Counted from the first letter of the stretch, positions 27,203-37,129 are shown. The stretch is DNA of 64,000 nt from Flavobacteriales bacterium (GCA_947449575.1 CANFRV010000015.1:1-64000), one strand, 5' to 3'. Program-made: numbers and translations. The notes: a model not told the origin generated them from the letters alone.

Positions 27203-28675
27203 ATGAAAAAACACATTGTTGCCTTGACAGCACTACTTTCTGTTGGTAGTCTGTGGTCTCAACAGAAAAAAATCGAATACGTAGAGTATGATTTAGCGAA
27301 TGGATTACATGTAATACTTCATGAAGAACATACAGTTCCAATTGCTGCTGTTTCTATTATGTATCATGTTGGTTCAAAAAATGAAAAGGCAGATCGTACA
27401 GGTTTCGCACACTTCTTTGAACATTTATTGTTTGAAGGCTCTACAAATATCAAACGTGGTGAATACGCCCAAATTGTTGAAAAAAACGGTGGAACATTAA
27501 ACGCCAACACTTCTCAAGATCGTACTTACTATTTTGAAATTATGCCTTCTAATCAAGTTGAGTTAGGTTTATGGTTAGAAAGTGAGCGTTTACTGCACGC
27601 GCGTGTGGATAAAACAGGAATTGAAACGCAACGTCAAGTAGTGAAGGAAGAAAAAAGACAAAGTGTAGATAACCAGCCTTACGCATCTTTTTTAGCAAAC
27701 ATGAGTAGTCGTGTCTTTAAAAAACATCCATATAATTGGGTTCCAATTGGTGCAATGGAGCATTTAGATGCTGCACAAGAAGAAGATTATGTAAACTTCT
27801 ACCGTACATTTTATGTTCCTGCAAATGCAGTATTATCTATTGCAGGGGATATAAACATCGAAGAAACAAAAAAAATGATCGATAAATATTTCGGTTCTAT
27901 TCCTAAAGGACAAGGAATAAATATGTACCGCGATTTTGAAAATGTATCCGACGATGTATTTAAAGCAAGATACGGTGTTTCTAAAAATTTATTTACTGCA
28001 AACAACTTCTTGAAACCAACGGATGCAAGTGCATTAAAAGCAATCCAAAAACAATTGGCAATTACTACCTCTATTCCTAGACCATCTATTGTTGAAGAAC
28101 CAATTAAAGGACAAGAAGTAGATACAATTTATGATAATATTCAATTGCCAGGTGTATTTATGGGGTACCGTTTCCCTGAACAAAATCATATCGATTATCC
28201 AGCAATTGAAGTATTAAACACCATTTTATCCGAAGGTGCAAGTTCTAGAATGAATAAATCACTTGTAGAAAAGAAACAATTGGCGGTTGAAGCTTTTTCT
28301 TTTGGTATGGATTCAGAAGATCCAGGATTAGGTGTTGTAGCAACTATCGCAGCAGATAAAGTGGATTTAAAAACACTTCAAGATGCTATGGACGAAGAAA
28401 TTACGCGTATCCAAAATGAATTAGTTAGCAAAGACGAACTGCAAAAAGTGATTAATCAATATGAAAACAATATTGTGAGCTCTAATAGTAGTGTTGCTGG
28501 AATTGCTGAAAATTTAGCAGATAATTACATGTACCGCAAGAATACAGCTTTAATCAATAAGCAATTAACAAGTTATTTAACGATTACACCTGCAGATATC
28601 CAACGTGTTGCGAAAAAATATTTAACAAAAGATTCACGTGTTATCTTAATTTATTTACCAAAATCATCCAATTAA
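27203..28675 (+). CDS. M16 zinc metallopeptidase (active subunit)
   Basis: The 490-residue precursor has a signal peptide MKKHIVALTALLSVGSLWSQ and the inverted zinc motif HFFEH at 70-74 (H70, E73, H74); the third ligand glutamate is expected near VVKEEKRQSVD about 75 residues on. It resembles the catalytic member of two-gene M16B systems, which degrade peptides in the periplasm. I chose the ATG at 27203 because it gives the signal peptide; 15 extra residues upstream are in frame but unlikely. The partner gene follows after 7 bases. Confidence 0.9.
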   Translation: MKKHIVALTALLSVGSLWSQQKKIEYVEYDLANGLHVILHEEHTVPIAAVSIMYHVGSKNEKADRTGFAHFFEHLLFEGSTNIKRGEYAQIVEKNGGTLNANTSQDRTYYFEIMPSNQVELGLWLESERLLHARVDKTGIETQRQVVKEEKRQSVDNQPYASFLANMSSRVFKKHPYNWVPIGAMEHLDAAQEEDYVNFYRTFYVPANAVLSIAGDINIEETKKMIDKYFGSIPKGQGINMYRDFENVSDDVFKARYGVSKNLFTANNFLKPTDASALKAIQKQLAITTSIPRPSIVEEPIKGQEVDTIYDNIQLPGVFMGYRFPEQNHIDYPAIEVLNTILSEGASSRMNKSLVEKKQLAVEAFSFGMDSEDPGLGVVATIAADKVDLKTLQDAMDEEITRIQNELVSKDELQKVINQYENNIVSSNSSVAGIAENLADNYMYRKNTALINKQLTSYLTITPADIQRVAKKYLTKDSRVILIYLPKSSN

Positions 28676-28682
28676 TTGCACT

Positions 28683-30755
28683 ATGAAAAAGTTATTATTT
28701 CTATGTATAGCAACCTGTACTAACCTTATTCTTTATGGTCAGTTAGACCGTTCTGTTAGACCTACAGGTAGTACTGCACCAACCATAAACATTAAAGAAT
28801 CTGAAGTTTTTACTTTACCAAATGGTATTACTATCATTTTATCTGAAAATCATAAATTACCAAGAGTATCTTTTAATTTTGTTTTAGGTTCAAATCCTAT
28901 TATTGAAGGTTCTAAAACTGGATTAAGTAGTTTGGCTGGAGAATTATTGATGTCAGGTACTGAAAAAAGATCGAAAGATCAATTAGACCAAGAGATAGAT
29001 TATATTGGTGCAACACTTCGCTCCTCTTCCCAAAATGTATTTCTTCAATGTTTAACGAAGCATGCTGAAAAAGGATTAGACTTAATGTCGGATATTTTAT
29101 TACGTCCAACTTTCCCTGAAGAAGAATTCGATCGTTTGAAAAAAATGAAAGAATCTAACATCTTATCTTCCAAATCAAACCCTGGAGCTATGGCTTCTAA
29201 TGCTGAATCTAGAGCTAATTTTCCTTCAGGACATCCATATGGCGAGGTAGAAACGGAAAGTACCTTAAGAGATATCACTATATCTGACGTAAAAAATTAT
29301 TACAGAGGCTTATTTACTCCAAAAGGAAGTTATTTAGTAATTGTAGGTGATGTTACGAAAGAGCAAGCGAAACGTTGGGCAGAACATTATTTCGGTACTT
29401 GGGAAGGACATGACAAAATCACATCAAAATATAATGATCCTTATTTTCATGCAGGAAATCGCGTATTGTTTGTCGCAAAACCGGGAGCTCCTCAATCCGT
29501 AATTACGGTTTCTTTCCCTATGAAAATTAGTTCTGGTGATAAAAACCAATTGATTTTAAATACACTAAATGGAATTTTTGGTGGTGGTGGTTTTGGTGCA
29601 CGTTTATCACAAAATTTACGTGAAAAAAGAGCCTATACCTATGGTTGTTATTCGAGAGCGAATGTTACCGAAGATGGAAGTTATTATTCAATCTCTGGAA
29701 ACTTTAGAAATGATGTTACCGATAGTGCAGTTGCACAAATTCTTTTTGAATTAGACCGTATACAAAAATCGGAAGTTACCGATGAAGAATTAACAGGTAT
29801 AAAAGCATTATTAGCTGGTAATTTCGCTAGATCACTAGAGAAACCAATGACAATTGCTCAATTTGCACTGAATATCATCAAATTTAACTTACCGAAAGAT
29901 TACTATCAAACGTATTTAAAAAGATTAGATGGTATTACGAAAGCGGAAATTTTGGATGCTGCCAAACAATATTTAACAGCATCCGGGTGTAATATTATCG
30001 TAGTTGGAAATCCAGCGATCTTGGATAAATTGAAAAGATTTGATTCCGATGGAACTATCGAAAAATTGGATGCTTTAGGTCAAGAAATTAAAGAAACTAA
30101 AAAGGCAAGTATTTCTAAAGAAGTATTGATTGAAAAATATTTAACAAGCGTAACCAATACAACTTCCCTGAAAAAAGCGCATAAAACAATTGCAAAAATC
30201 AAAACACTTAAACGTGAAACGGAATTAACAGCTCCACAAATACCAATGCCGATAATAAAATTGGATTATTTATCCCAAAATGATAAAGAAACAATGTTAT
30301 TGAGCATGGCTGGAAATACTATTCAAAAAAGCGTCTATAATGGTGATAAAGGATACGATGAAGATCAACGTGGTAAAACACCAATGACCAAAGAATCGTT
30401 AGATGCAAAGAAAAAAGTAGCTGGGATTTTTCCGGAGTTATATTTTACTAAACACAACATTAATTACGAATTATTAGGAATTGAAGTTGTTAACGGTAAA
30501 GATGCCTATGTTCTTAAATATTCAGATGGGATTAAAGAAACCTATGATTATTTTGATGTTGCTACGTTCTATAAAATTAGATCTATCTCCACGGAAGAAG
30601 GGAATTCACAAACTTTTAATTATGGAGATTTTAAACAAGTGAATGGAATCTTTCAACCATACACAATCTCTATTGAAATGCAAGGATTGACCTTGAACGG
30701 AATAGTTAAAAATATAGAAATAAATGGCAAAATAGATTCTTCTATTTTCGAATAA
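28683..30755 (+). CDS. M16 family protein without the zinc motif (partner subunit)
   Basis: The 690-residue precursor has a signal peptide (KKLLFLCIATCTNLILYGQ) and two M16 domains, but the position of HxxEH reads SSLAGELLMSG, so zinc cannot be bound there. It keeps the substrate-clamp R/Y pair region (LREKRAYTYGCYSRA) typical of non-catalytic M16 partners. The last 150 residues, from about YLSQNDKETMLLSMAG, form an extra domain. It probably forms a heterodimer with the catalytic subunit encoded 7 bases upstream. Confidence 0.88.
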   Translation: MKKLLFLCIATCTNLILYGQLDRSVRPTGSTAPTINIKESEVFTLPNGITIILSENHKLPRVSFNFVLGSNPIIEGSKTGLSSLAGELLMSGTEKRSKDQLDQEIDYIGATLRSSSQNVFLQCLTKHAEKGLDLMSDILLRPTFPEEEFDRLKKMKESNILSSKSNPGAMASNAESRANFPSGHPYGEVETESTLRDITISDVKNYYRGLFTPKGSYLVIVGDVTKEQAKRWAEHYFGTWEGHDKITSKYNDPYFHAGNRVLFVAKPGAPQSVITVSFPMKISSGDKNQLILNTLNGIFGGGGFGARLSQNLREKRAYTYGCYSRANVTEDGSYYSISGNFRNDVTDSAVAQILFELDRIQKSEVTDEELTGIKALLAGNFARSLEKPMTIAQFALNIIKFNLPKDYYQTYLKRLDGITKAEILDAAKQYLTASGCNIIVVGNPAILDKLKRFDSDGTIEKLDALGQEIKETKKASISKEVLIEKYLTSVTNTTSLKKAHKTIAKIKTLKRETELTAPQIPMPIIKLDYLSQNDKETMLLSMAGNTIQKSVYNGDKGYDEDQRGKTPMTKESLDAKKKVAGIFPELYFTKHNINYELLGIEVVNGKDAYVLKYSDGIKETYDYFDVATFYKIRSISTEEGNSQTFNYGDFKQVNGIFQPYTISIEMQGLTLNGIVKNIEINGKIDSSIFE

Positions 30756-30765
30756 AACATACAAA

Positions 30766-33700
30766 ATGATAACAAGTATTTTAAAAAAGATTTTTGGAGA
30801 TAAAGCCAATAAAGAACAAAAAGAATATCAACCAATTATAGATAAAGCGAATGCTTTCTTTGCGGAATTTGAATCCTTAACGGATAACGAATTACGTGGA
30901 AAAACACGTGGTTTTCAAAAATTAATTCAAGAACAAACAAAAGAACTTGAAGATCAAATTGAAGATATTCGTTTAAAAGCGAACGATCCAGAAACTTCGG
31001 TAGATGATAAAGAACCTTTATTTGAAAAAATGGATGTGCTTTCTAAAGAAGTCAATCAAAAAATTGAAGATGTTTTATTAGAAATTTTACCAGAAGCATT
31101 CGCGGTGGTAAAAGAAACGTCTAGACGTTGGGCAATGAATGGTCAATTAGAAGTTACCGCACAAGATTTTGATCGTGCATTAGCAAATCAAAAAGACGGT
31201 ATCACGATTGATGGTGATAAAGCAATTTGGCATAACGCATGGACAGCTGCTGGAGCGGCAGTAAGTTGGTCAATGGTACACTACGATGTTCAATTAATGG
31301 GTGGTGCAGTTCTTCACAAAGGGAATATCGCCGAAATGCAAACAGGGGAAGGTAAAACGTTAGTTGCTACATTACCCGTGTATCTAAACGCACTTTCTGG
31401 AAAAGGAGTTCACTTGGTAACGGTGAATGATTACCTAGCAAAACGTGACTCGGAATGGATGGGGCCTTTATACCAATTCCATGGTTTAAAAGTAGATTGT
31501 ATTGATAAGCATAGACCAAACTCTCCAGAAAGAAGAAATGCCTATTTAGCAGACATAACGTTTGGTACAAATAATGAATTTGGTTTCGATTACTTAAGAG
31601 ATAATATGGCAAGTAATCGCGAAGATTTAGTGCAACGCGAACATCATTTTGCGATTGTCGACGAGGTCGATTCTGTATTAATTGATGATGCTAGAACGCC
31701 ATTAATTATTTCTGGTCCTACACCAAAAGGAGATGAACATGAATTTCATGAGTTAAAACCACGTGTAGTCAAATTAGTAGATGCCCAAAGAGCATATGTG
31801 AATCAAGTTTTAGTAGAGGCTAAAAAATTATTAGCGGTTATTAATGCACCTGGTGACGATAAAAAAGATGTGAAAACAGCTTTAGAAGATGGAGGAATCG
31901 CTCTTTTGCGCGCATACAGAGGTTTACCAAAAAACAAACCATTAATTAAATTCTTATCCGAATCTGGTATTAAGGCGCACTTACAAAAAGTGGAAAACAC
32001 CTATATGGCAGAACAAGGAAAGCACATGAAAAAAATTGATGCTGAATTGTTTTTTGTGATTGATGAGAAAAATAATACGATCGAACTTACAGAAAAAGGA
32101 ATTAATTTAATTTCAGATGGAGAAAATTCTGATTTCTATGTGATTCCAGATATTGGTGGTGAAATTGCTAAACTTCAAAAAGAAAATATTTCTTTGGAAG
32201 ATACACAATTACGTAAAGATTTATTAATCCGTGATTTTAGTGTAAAATCAGAACGTATTCATTCGGTGAATCAACTTTTGAAGGCCTATACCCTATTTGA
32301 AAAAGAAGTAGAGTATGTTATCATGGATGGTAAAGTTAAAATCGTGGATGAGCAGACAGGTCGTATCATGGAAGGTCGTCGTTATTCCGATGGACTTCAC
32401 CAAGCGATCGAAGCAAAAGAAAACGTTACAATTGAAGCTGCAACACAAACGTATGCTACCATTACTTTACAAAATTACTTCCGTATGTACCATAAGTTAG
32501 CTGGTATGACAGGTACAGCAGAAACGGAAGCAAAAGAATTTTGGGATATCTATAAATTAGATGTGGTTGTAATACCTCCTCACAGAGCAATTTCTCGTAA
32601 AGATTTAAATGATTTAGTATTTCGCTCTGCACGTGAGAAATTTTCTGCTGTAATCGATGAAACTGAACGATTAGTAAAAGAAGGTCGCCCAGTATTGGTA
32701 GGGACAACGACGGTGGAGATTTCTGAATTTTTGAGTCGTTCTTTTAAAATGCGTGGTATTCCACACCAAGTATTAAATGCAAAACAACACCAAAAAGAAG
32801 CGGAAATTGTAGCAGAAGCTGGTAAAGCTGGCGCTGTGACAATTGCAACGAATATGGCTGGTCGTGGTACAGATATTAAATTAGGTGAAGGCGTAAAAGA
32901 AGCGGGAGGTTTAGCGATTATTGGTACAGAACGTCATGATTCTCGTCGAGTAGATAGGCAGTTACGTGGTCGTGCAGGTCGTCAGGGTGATCCAGGATCT
33001 TCACAATTCTTTGTCTCTCTAGAAGATGATTTGATGCGTAAATTCGGTTCAGAACGTATTGCAAAAATCATGGACCGTATGGGCTTGAAAGAAGGAGAAG
33101 TAATTACCCATGGTATGGTATCAAAATCCATCGAACGTGCACAGAAAAAAGTAGAAGAGAACAACTTTGGAATGCGTAAACGTTTACTTGAATATGACGA
33201 TGTGATGAGCGCACAACGTAAAGCAATTTACAAAAAACGTCACAATGCTCTTTTTGGGGATCGATTAAGTTTGGATATTGCAAATATGTTGTACGATGTT
33301 GCAGATTCTATTGTATACAACTTTCCGCATGCTACACAATATGAAGAATTTACATTTGAGTTATACCGCGTATTAGGAATAGAATCACCTGTTGATGAAG
33401 CGGAATTTTCTACATTAAACAAAAATGTGATTTCAGATAAGGTATACAATGCAGTAATGGTTCATTACAAGCATAAAAATGACCGAATTATTCAAAAAGC
33501 TTACGGTCAGGTAAAAAGTGTTTACGAGAACCATAATAATACTTTTGAAAACATTCTTTTCCCATTATCTGACGGTGTGAAAGAAATGCAGATGGTTGTT
33601 AGTTTGAAAGAAGCATATGAAACTAATGGTCAAGCTTTAATAACTGCTTTTGAACGTAATGTTACTTTAGCACTTATTGATGATGAATGGAAAGAACATT

Positions 33701-34074
33701 TACGTGAAATGGATGAATTGCGTACATCTGTACAACAAGCTGTATATGAGCAAAAAGATCCTTTAATCGTTTATAAATTAGAGTCCTTCGAGTTATTTAA
33801 ATCCATGTTAGGTCGCTTAAATCTTCAAACGGTGGAATCACTTGTAAAAATGGATATTGCATATGAACAAGAATCAATTCAAAGTACCAACCGTGCTGCA
33901 GCGATACAAAATCACTACGAAAAAGCGCAGTTAGGATCTGGAATTGAAGATGCAGAAATTTTAGAAGAAGAAGTTGTCAAAAAACAACCGATTGTTGTGG
34001 AACCAAAGATTGGAAGAAATGATACATGTCCATGTGGTAGTGGGAAGAAGTATAAACAATGCCACGGGAAATAA
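30766..34074 (+). CDS. secA: Preprotein translocase ATPase SecA
   Basis: The 1102-residue protein carries Walker A GEGKT at 194-198 (AEMQTGEGKTLVA), VNDYLAKRDSEWMGPLY, the DEVDSVLIDDARTPLIISG DEAD-type motif, TNMAGRGTDIKLG and the C-terminal zinc-binding CPCGSGKKYKQC. It drives proteins through SecYEG at the inner membrane. It exceeds E. coli SecA (901) through insertions after about residue 60 and around residues 340-430, as is usual in Bacteroidota. It starts 10 bases after the M16 partner gene, so read-through is possible, and it ends at a strong hairpin. Confidence 0.97.
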   Translation: MITSILKKIFGDKANKEQKEYQPIIDKANAFFAEFESLTDNELRGKTRGFQKLIQEQTKELEDQIEDIRLKANDPETSVDDKEPLFEKMDVLSKEVNQKIEDVLLEILPEAFAVVKETSRRWAMNGQLEVTAQDFDRALANQKDGITIDGDKAIWHNAWTAAGAAVSWSMVHYDVQLMGGAVLHKGNIAEMQTGEGKTLVATLPVYLNALSGKGVHLVTVNDYLAKRDSEWMGPLYQFHGLKVDCIDKHRPNSPERRNAYLADITFGTNNEFGFDYLRDNMASNREDLVQREHHFAIVDEVDSVLIDDARTPLIISGPTPKGDEHEFHELKPRVVKLVDAQRAYVNQVLVEAKKLLAVINAPGDDKKDVKTALEDGGIALLRAYRGLPKNKPLIKFLSESGIKAHLQKVENTYMAEQGKHMKKIDAELFFVIDEKNNTIELTEKGINLISDGENSDFYVIPDIGGEIAKLQKENISLEDTQLRKDLLIRDFSVKSERIHSVNQLLKAYTLFEKEVEYVIMDGKVKIVDEQTGRIMEGRRYSDGLHQAIEAKENVTIEAATQTYATITLQNYFRMYHKLAGMTGTAETEAKEFWDIYKLDVVVIPPHRAISRKDLNDLVFRSAREKFSAVIDETERLVKEGRPVLVGTTTVEISEFLSRSFKMRGIPHQVLNAKQHQKEAEIVAEAGKAGAVTIATNMAGRGTDIKLGEGVKEAGGLAIIGTERHDSRRVDRQLRGRAGRQGDPGSSQFFVSLEDDLMRKFGSERIAKIMDRMGLKEGEVITHGMVSKSIERAQKKVEENNFGMRKRLLEYDDVMSAQRKAIYKKRHNALFGDRLSLDIANMLYDVADSIVYNFPHATQYEEFTFELYRVLGIESPVDEAEFSTLNKNVISDKVYNAVMVHYKHKNDRIIQKAYGQVKSVYENHNNTFENILFPLSDGVKEMQMVVSLKEAYETNGQALITAFERNVTLALIDDEWKEHLREMDELRTSVQQAVYEQKDPLIVYKLESFELFKSMLGRLNLQTVESLVKMDIAYEQESIQSTNRAAAIQNHYEKAQLGSGIEDAEILEEEVVKKQPIVVEPKIGRNDTCPCGSGKKYKQCHGK

Positions 34075-34091
34075 ATAAATATACTTTTCAT

Positions 34092-34132
34092 AAATAGTAA
34101 TGGCTGTCTCACAAGGACAGCCATTACTATTT
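34092..34132. terminator. Bidirectional terminator between secA and the sigma factor gene
   Basis: A perfect 17-bp stem (34092-34108 with 34116-34132) around a 7-base loop lies between convergent secA and the sigma gene. The arms begin AAATAGTAATGG and end CCATTACTATTT, so both strands have a T-rich exit. Confidence 0.8.
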
Positions 34133-34145
34133 GTAACTATAATTT

Positions 34146-34739
34146 TTATATTTCAATAAGTACATTTTTCTCCTCCATTAATTTACGTAAATTTTGGATC
34201 GCATAACGCATTCTTCCGAGTGCAGTATTAATACTTATTTCTTTTTCTTCTGCAATATCTTTAAATGACATTCCTTGAAAAATACGCATTTCAATTAATT
34301 CACGTTGCGCTGCAGGAAGCAATTCGATACCATTTACTAGTTCTGTATAGAGCTCTGTTTGCATAACTTGTTCAATCCATGGTGTAGAATCACATTCCAT
34401 GTGTGTAAATACATTAAACGTATCTGAACTAGAAGAAGATTCAGAGATCATTTTACGCGCATTATTTTTACGGAAATAATCGATGATTAAGTTATTCGCA
34501 ATTCGAAGTGCCCAAGGAAGAAATTTACCTTCCTCATTGTACTTTCCTGTTTTTAATGTGTTGATTATTTTAATAAATGTATCCTGAAATAAATCTTCCG
34601 CAAGCTCTGTTGATTTAACTTTCGAAATAATAGTTTTAAAAATAATACGTTTGTATTTTTTTAAAAGGATTTCTAATGATTTTTGATCGCCTGAAATGTA
34701 TTGATTCACCAAAAGGGAATCGTCTAACGTACTAAACAT
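34146..34739 (-). CDS. RNA polymerase sigma factor, ECF-like (sigma-70 regions 2 and 4)
   Basis: The 197-residue protein has region 2 (LAEDLFQDTFIKIINTL, then FLPWALRIANNLIIDYFRK) and region 4 (ELIEMRIFQGMSFKDIAEE, then TALGRMRYAIQNLRK). It lacks regions 1.2 and 3 as ECF sigmas do. No anti-sigma gene adjoins it, unlike most ECF sigmas, so its control is unclear. It is monocistronic and divergent from the acyltransferase operon. It should direct polymerase to a small regulon. Confidence 0.9.
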   Translation of the reverse strand: MFSTLDDSLLVNQYISGDQKSLEILLKKYKRIIFKTIISKVKSTELAEDLFQDTFIKIINTLKTGKYNEEGKFLPWALRIANNLIIDYFRKNNARKMISESSSSSDTFNVFTHMECDSTPWIEQVMQTELYTELVNGIELLPAAQRELIEMRIFQGMSFKDIAEEKEISINTALGRMRYAIQNLRKLMEEKNVLIEI

Positions 34740-34944
34740 AGCTCTATAATTTATGACCGAAGTCGATTTATACTAAATAGAGTAATGTTGTTCCAATAGG
34801 CGTTTATTATTAATTGTTTGTTTTGCTAATATAGAAAAGTATTTTCGATAAACAAATAAAAAATCAAAAAAATGTTAATTTTTGTAACGAATTAATTAGA
34901 TTTTCATTTATTATCAAATATTTTCAGTTTCCATTTTTATCCCT

Positions 34945-34952
34945 TATTTTTG
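34945..34952 (+). promoter_or_regulatory. Likely -7 element for the acyltransferase operon
   Basis: TATTTTTG matches TAnnTTTG and ends 15 bases before the ATG at 34968. It covers the in-frame TTG at 34950, which supports starting translation at the ATG instead. Confidence 0.4.
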
Positions 34953-34967
34953 TCATTAGTACATATT

Positions 34968-35786
34968 ATGGAAGAAAATAAATTTATTGATATTCGAAAA
35001 ATTATTGGGGATAAAAACCCTCGATTATTAAAGTTACTACCAAACTTTATCATTCGATATATACAGCGCATTCTCCATGAAAAGGATGTTAATGAGGTAA
35101 TTATTAATAATAAAGACAACCATAACCAGGATTTTTGCCAAGCTGTGATAGATCGCTTTAATATTCAGTTAGAGGTTCAAGGGATTGAGAATGTTCCTGT
35201 AACAGGTGGCGTTACCCTTGCTATGAATCATCCACTTGGTGGTATGGATGCAATGGCTTTAGTTACAGCACTAAAAAACCAACGCACGGATTTAAAATTT
35301 ATCGTGAACGATATCCTTTTACATTTAGAAAGTATGCAAGGAATGTTTGTTGGGGTAAATAAACACGGTAGAAATTCCAATTCTAATTTATTAAAAATCG
35401 ATGAAATTTTTTCTACCGGAAGTGCGGTATGTATATTTCCTGCAGGATTAGTAAGTCGAAAAATAAATGGAAAAGTGGAAGATTTAGAATGGAAAAAAAC
35501 CTTTGTTTCTTTATCAATCAAACATAATCAACCTATCGTTCCTGTATACATAGATGGTAAACTTTCTAATTTCTTTTACCGTTTAGCGAAATTCAGAAAG
35601 GCAGTAGGTATAAAAGCGAACATTGAAATGTTTTTTCTTGTAGACGAATTGTTTAAGCAAGAAAACGCTAAAATGAAATTGACTTTTGGCAAACCTATTT
35701 ACCCAGAGACGCTTACAAAATCAAAGTCAACAAAAGATTGGGCAAGAGAAATACGTCACCAAGTATATTCATATTCAGAAAAATAA
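34968..35786 (+). CDS. glsA: PlsC-like lysophospholipid acyltransferase, probable GlsA
   Basis: The 272-residue protein has the acyltransferase block I NHPLGGMDAMA (HxxxxD-like, His and Asp in place), FVGVNKHGRNSNS and FPAGLVSRK (block III). With the adjacent N-acyltransferase it mirrors the Bacteroides glsB/glsA pair that makes glycine lipids, in which this type of enzyme adds the second, ester-linked fatty acid. The substrate cannot be proved from sequence; ornithine or other aminolipids are alternatives. The ATG at 34968 is preferred to the TTG at 34950. The stop is 3 bases before the partner gene. Confidence 0.75.
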   Translation: MEENKFIDIRKIIGDKNPRLLKLLPNFIIRYIQRILHEKDVNEVIINNKDNHNQDFCQAVIDRFNIQLEVQGIENVPVTGGVTLAMNHPLGGMDAMALVTALKNQRTDLKFIVNDILLHLESMQGMFVGVNKHGRNSNSNLLKIDEIFSTGSAVCIFPAGLVSRKINGKVEDLEWKKTFVSLSIKHNQPIVPVYIDGKLSNFFYRLAKFRKAVGIKANIEMFFLVDELFKQENAKMKLTFGKPIYPETLTKSKSTKDWAREIRHQVYSYSEK

Positions 35787-35789
35787 ATT

Positions 35790-36704
35790 ATGCAACAAGC
35801 TATTATTGCACCAATTTCGAAAGAAATTATTAAACAAGAATTAAATCAAGATCGTTTTATTCGTACTACGCGTAAAGGTGGAAATGAAATTTATTCTGTC
35901 AACATCCATAATGCACCAAATACATTACAAGAAATAGGACGTCTACGCGAAGTCACATTTCGTGAATCCGGTGGTGGTACTGGTTTACCTTTAGATTTGG
36001 ATGAATTTGATACAGGGGAGGTTTGTTACGAGCAGTTAATTGTTTGGTCACCAGAAGATGAGGAAATCGTTGGTGGCTACCGATATATTCTTTGTAAAAA
36101 TGCAATTCAAGCAGATGGTATCCATTTATCTACTAGTCATTATTTTGAATTTTCAGAAGCTTTTGTAAAAAATTATTTACCATTAACAATTGAATTAGGT
36201 AGATCTTGGGTTCAACCTAATTTCCAACCAACCGTTAATCCACGAAAGGGCTTATTTGCGTTAGATAATATTTGGGATGGTCTAGGAGCGATTATCCTTA
36301 CGAACCCTACAATGAAATACTTCTTTGGTAAAGTTACCATGTATCCAAGTTATGATCGCGAATCACGCGATTTCTTATTACATTTCATGCATCACTATTT
36401 TCCGGATCAAGAACAATTAATGCAACCATTCCATCCATTAATAAAAACGTATGATCAAGAATTTGTGGAGGAGCAACTTAAAAGTCTATCCTTTAAAGAT
36501 GGTTTCAAAGTTTTAAATTCGTATGTACGGGCCAGAAATGAAAACGTACCACCTTTAGTGAATATTTACATGCACCTCTCACCAACAATGAAAACATTTG
36601 GTACTGCTGTTAATCACGAGTTCGGAGATGTTGAAGAAACAGGGATTTTAGTAACTATTCCAGATATTTATGAAGAGAAAAAGGAAAGACATATTACTTT
36701 TTAA
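35790..36704 (+). CDS. glsB: GNAT-type N-acyltransferase of aminolipid synthesis, probable GlsB
   Basis: The 304-residue protein belongs to the hemolysin/OlsB-like acyltransferase group: IGRLREVTFRESGGGTG followed by DEFDTGEVCYEQLIVWSPE, then LPLTIELGRSWVQP. These enzymes transfer a 3-hydroxyacyl group to the amino group of an amino acid. In Bacteroides GlsB this is glycine. Three bases separate it from the O-acyltransferase gene, and OlsF proteins fuse the same two activities. A strong terminator follows at 36726-36758. Confidence 0.75.
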   Translation: MQQAIIAPISKEIIKQELNQDRFIRTTRKGGNEIYSVNIHNAPNTLQEIGRLREVTFRESGGGTGLPLDLDEFDTGEVCYEQLIVWSPEDEEIVGGYRYILCKNAIQADGIHLSTSHYFEFSEAFVKNYLPLTIELGRSWVQPNFQPTVNPRKGLFALDNIWDGLGAIILTNPTMKYFFGKVTMYPSYDRESRDFLLHFMHHYFPDQEQLMQPFHPLIKTYDQEFVEEQLKSLSFKDGFKVLNSYVRARNENVPPLVNIYMHLSPTMKTFGTAVNHEFGDVEETGILVTIPDIYEEKKERHITF

Positions 36705-36725
36705 TTCATTATAAATCAAAAAACT

Positions 36726-36758
36726 AAAAAGTCGCTCTAAACAATAGAGCGACTTTTT
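36726..36758 (+). terminator. Terminator of the acyltransferase operon
   Basis: AAAAAGTCGCTCTA (36726-36739) pairs perfectly with TAGAGCGACTTTTT (36745-36758) over a 5-base loop, with a run of T on the plus strand. It lies 21 bases after the glsB stop. Confidence 0.85.
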
Positions 36759-36786
36759 TATTTACTTTACAATCAAATTACAGCAT

Positions 36787-36816
36787 AAAAAAAGGTTGTT
36801 CAATAGAACAACCTTT
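36787..36816 (-). terminator. Terminator of rpmH
   Basis: AAAGGTTGTTC (36791-36801) pairs with GAACAACCTTT (36806-36816) over a 4-base loop. On the minus strand the stem is followed by a T-run, complementary to the A-run at 36787-36793, so it fits rpmH, whose stop lies 19 bases away. Confidence 0.8.
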
Positions 36817-36835
36817 AATATTTTAATTAAATGAA

Positions 36836-36994
36836 TTAACGTTTGTGGCTAGATTCACTTGATACAGTCAATTTTTTTCTTCCTTTACGACGACGTGCAG
36901 CTAAAACTTTACGACCGTTTTTTGTAGCCATACGCTCACGGAAACCGTGTTTGTTTTTTCTTTTTCTTACGGAAGGTTGGAACGTTCTTTTCAT
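36836..36994 (-). CDS. rpmH: 50S ribosomal protein L34
   Basis: The 52-residue protein begins [20 protein letters not shown] and continues [20 protein letters not shown], the invariant L34 sequence; the end [11 protein letters not shown] is a short variable tail. L34 is a late-binding protein of the large ribosomal subunit. The usual partner rnpA is not adjacent. Its own promoter (37040-37069) and terminator (36787-36816) show a single-gene transcript. Confidence 0.97.
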   Translation of the reverse strand: MKRTFQPSVRKRKNKHGFRERMATKNGRKVLAARRRKGRKKLTVSSESSHKR

Positions 36995-37039
36995 GATATA
37001 TATTCTTTAAATCTTATTTCTACTTGTGTTTTGAGTGTG

Positions 37040-37069
37040 CAAATTTAATAAAATATTTTGTTTTACAAA
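37040..37069 (-). promoter_or_regulatory. rpmH promoter (Bacteroidota consensus)
   Basis: On the minus strand TTTG (37066-37069) and TAAATTTG (37040-37047) are 18 bases apart, an excellent match to the Bacteroidota -33/-7 consensus. The rpmH ATG lies about 45 bases downstream. Confidence 0.7.
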
Positions 37070-37129
37070 CTATTTAATGAAAAAAATAAAAAAGAAATCA
37101 ACTTCGATGAATTCTTAAATGCAATGCAC

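Noticed and set aside
36787-36816. REP element behind the acyltransferase operon
   Set aside because: Stem and adjacent A-run fit an ordinary intrinsic terminator for rpmH, and the sequence is not repeated in the window.
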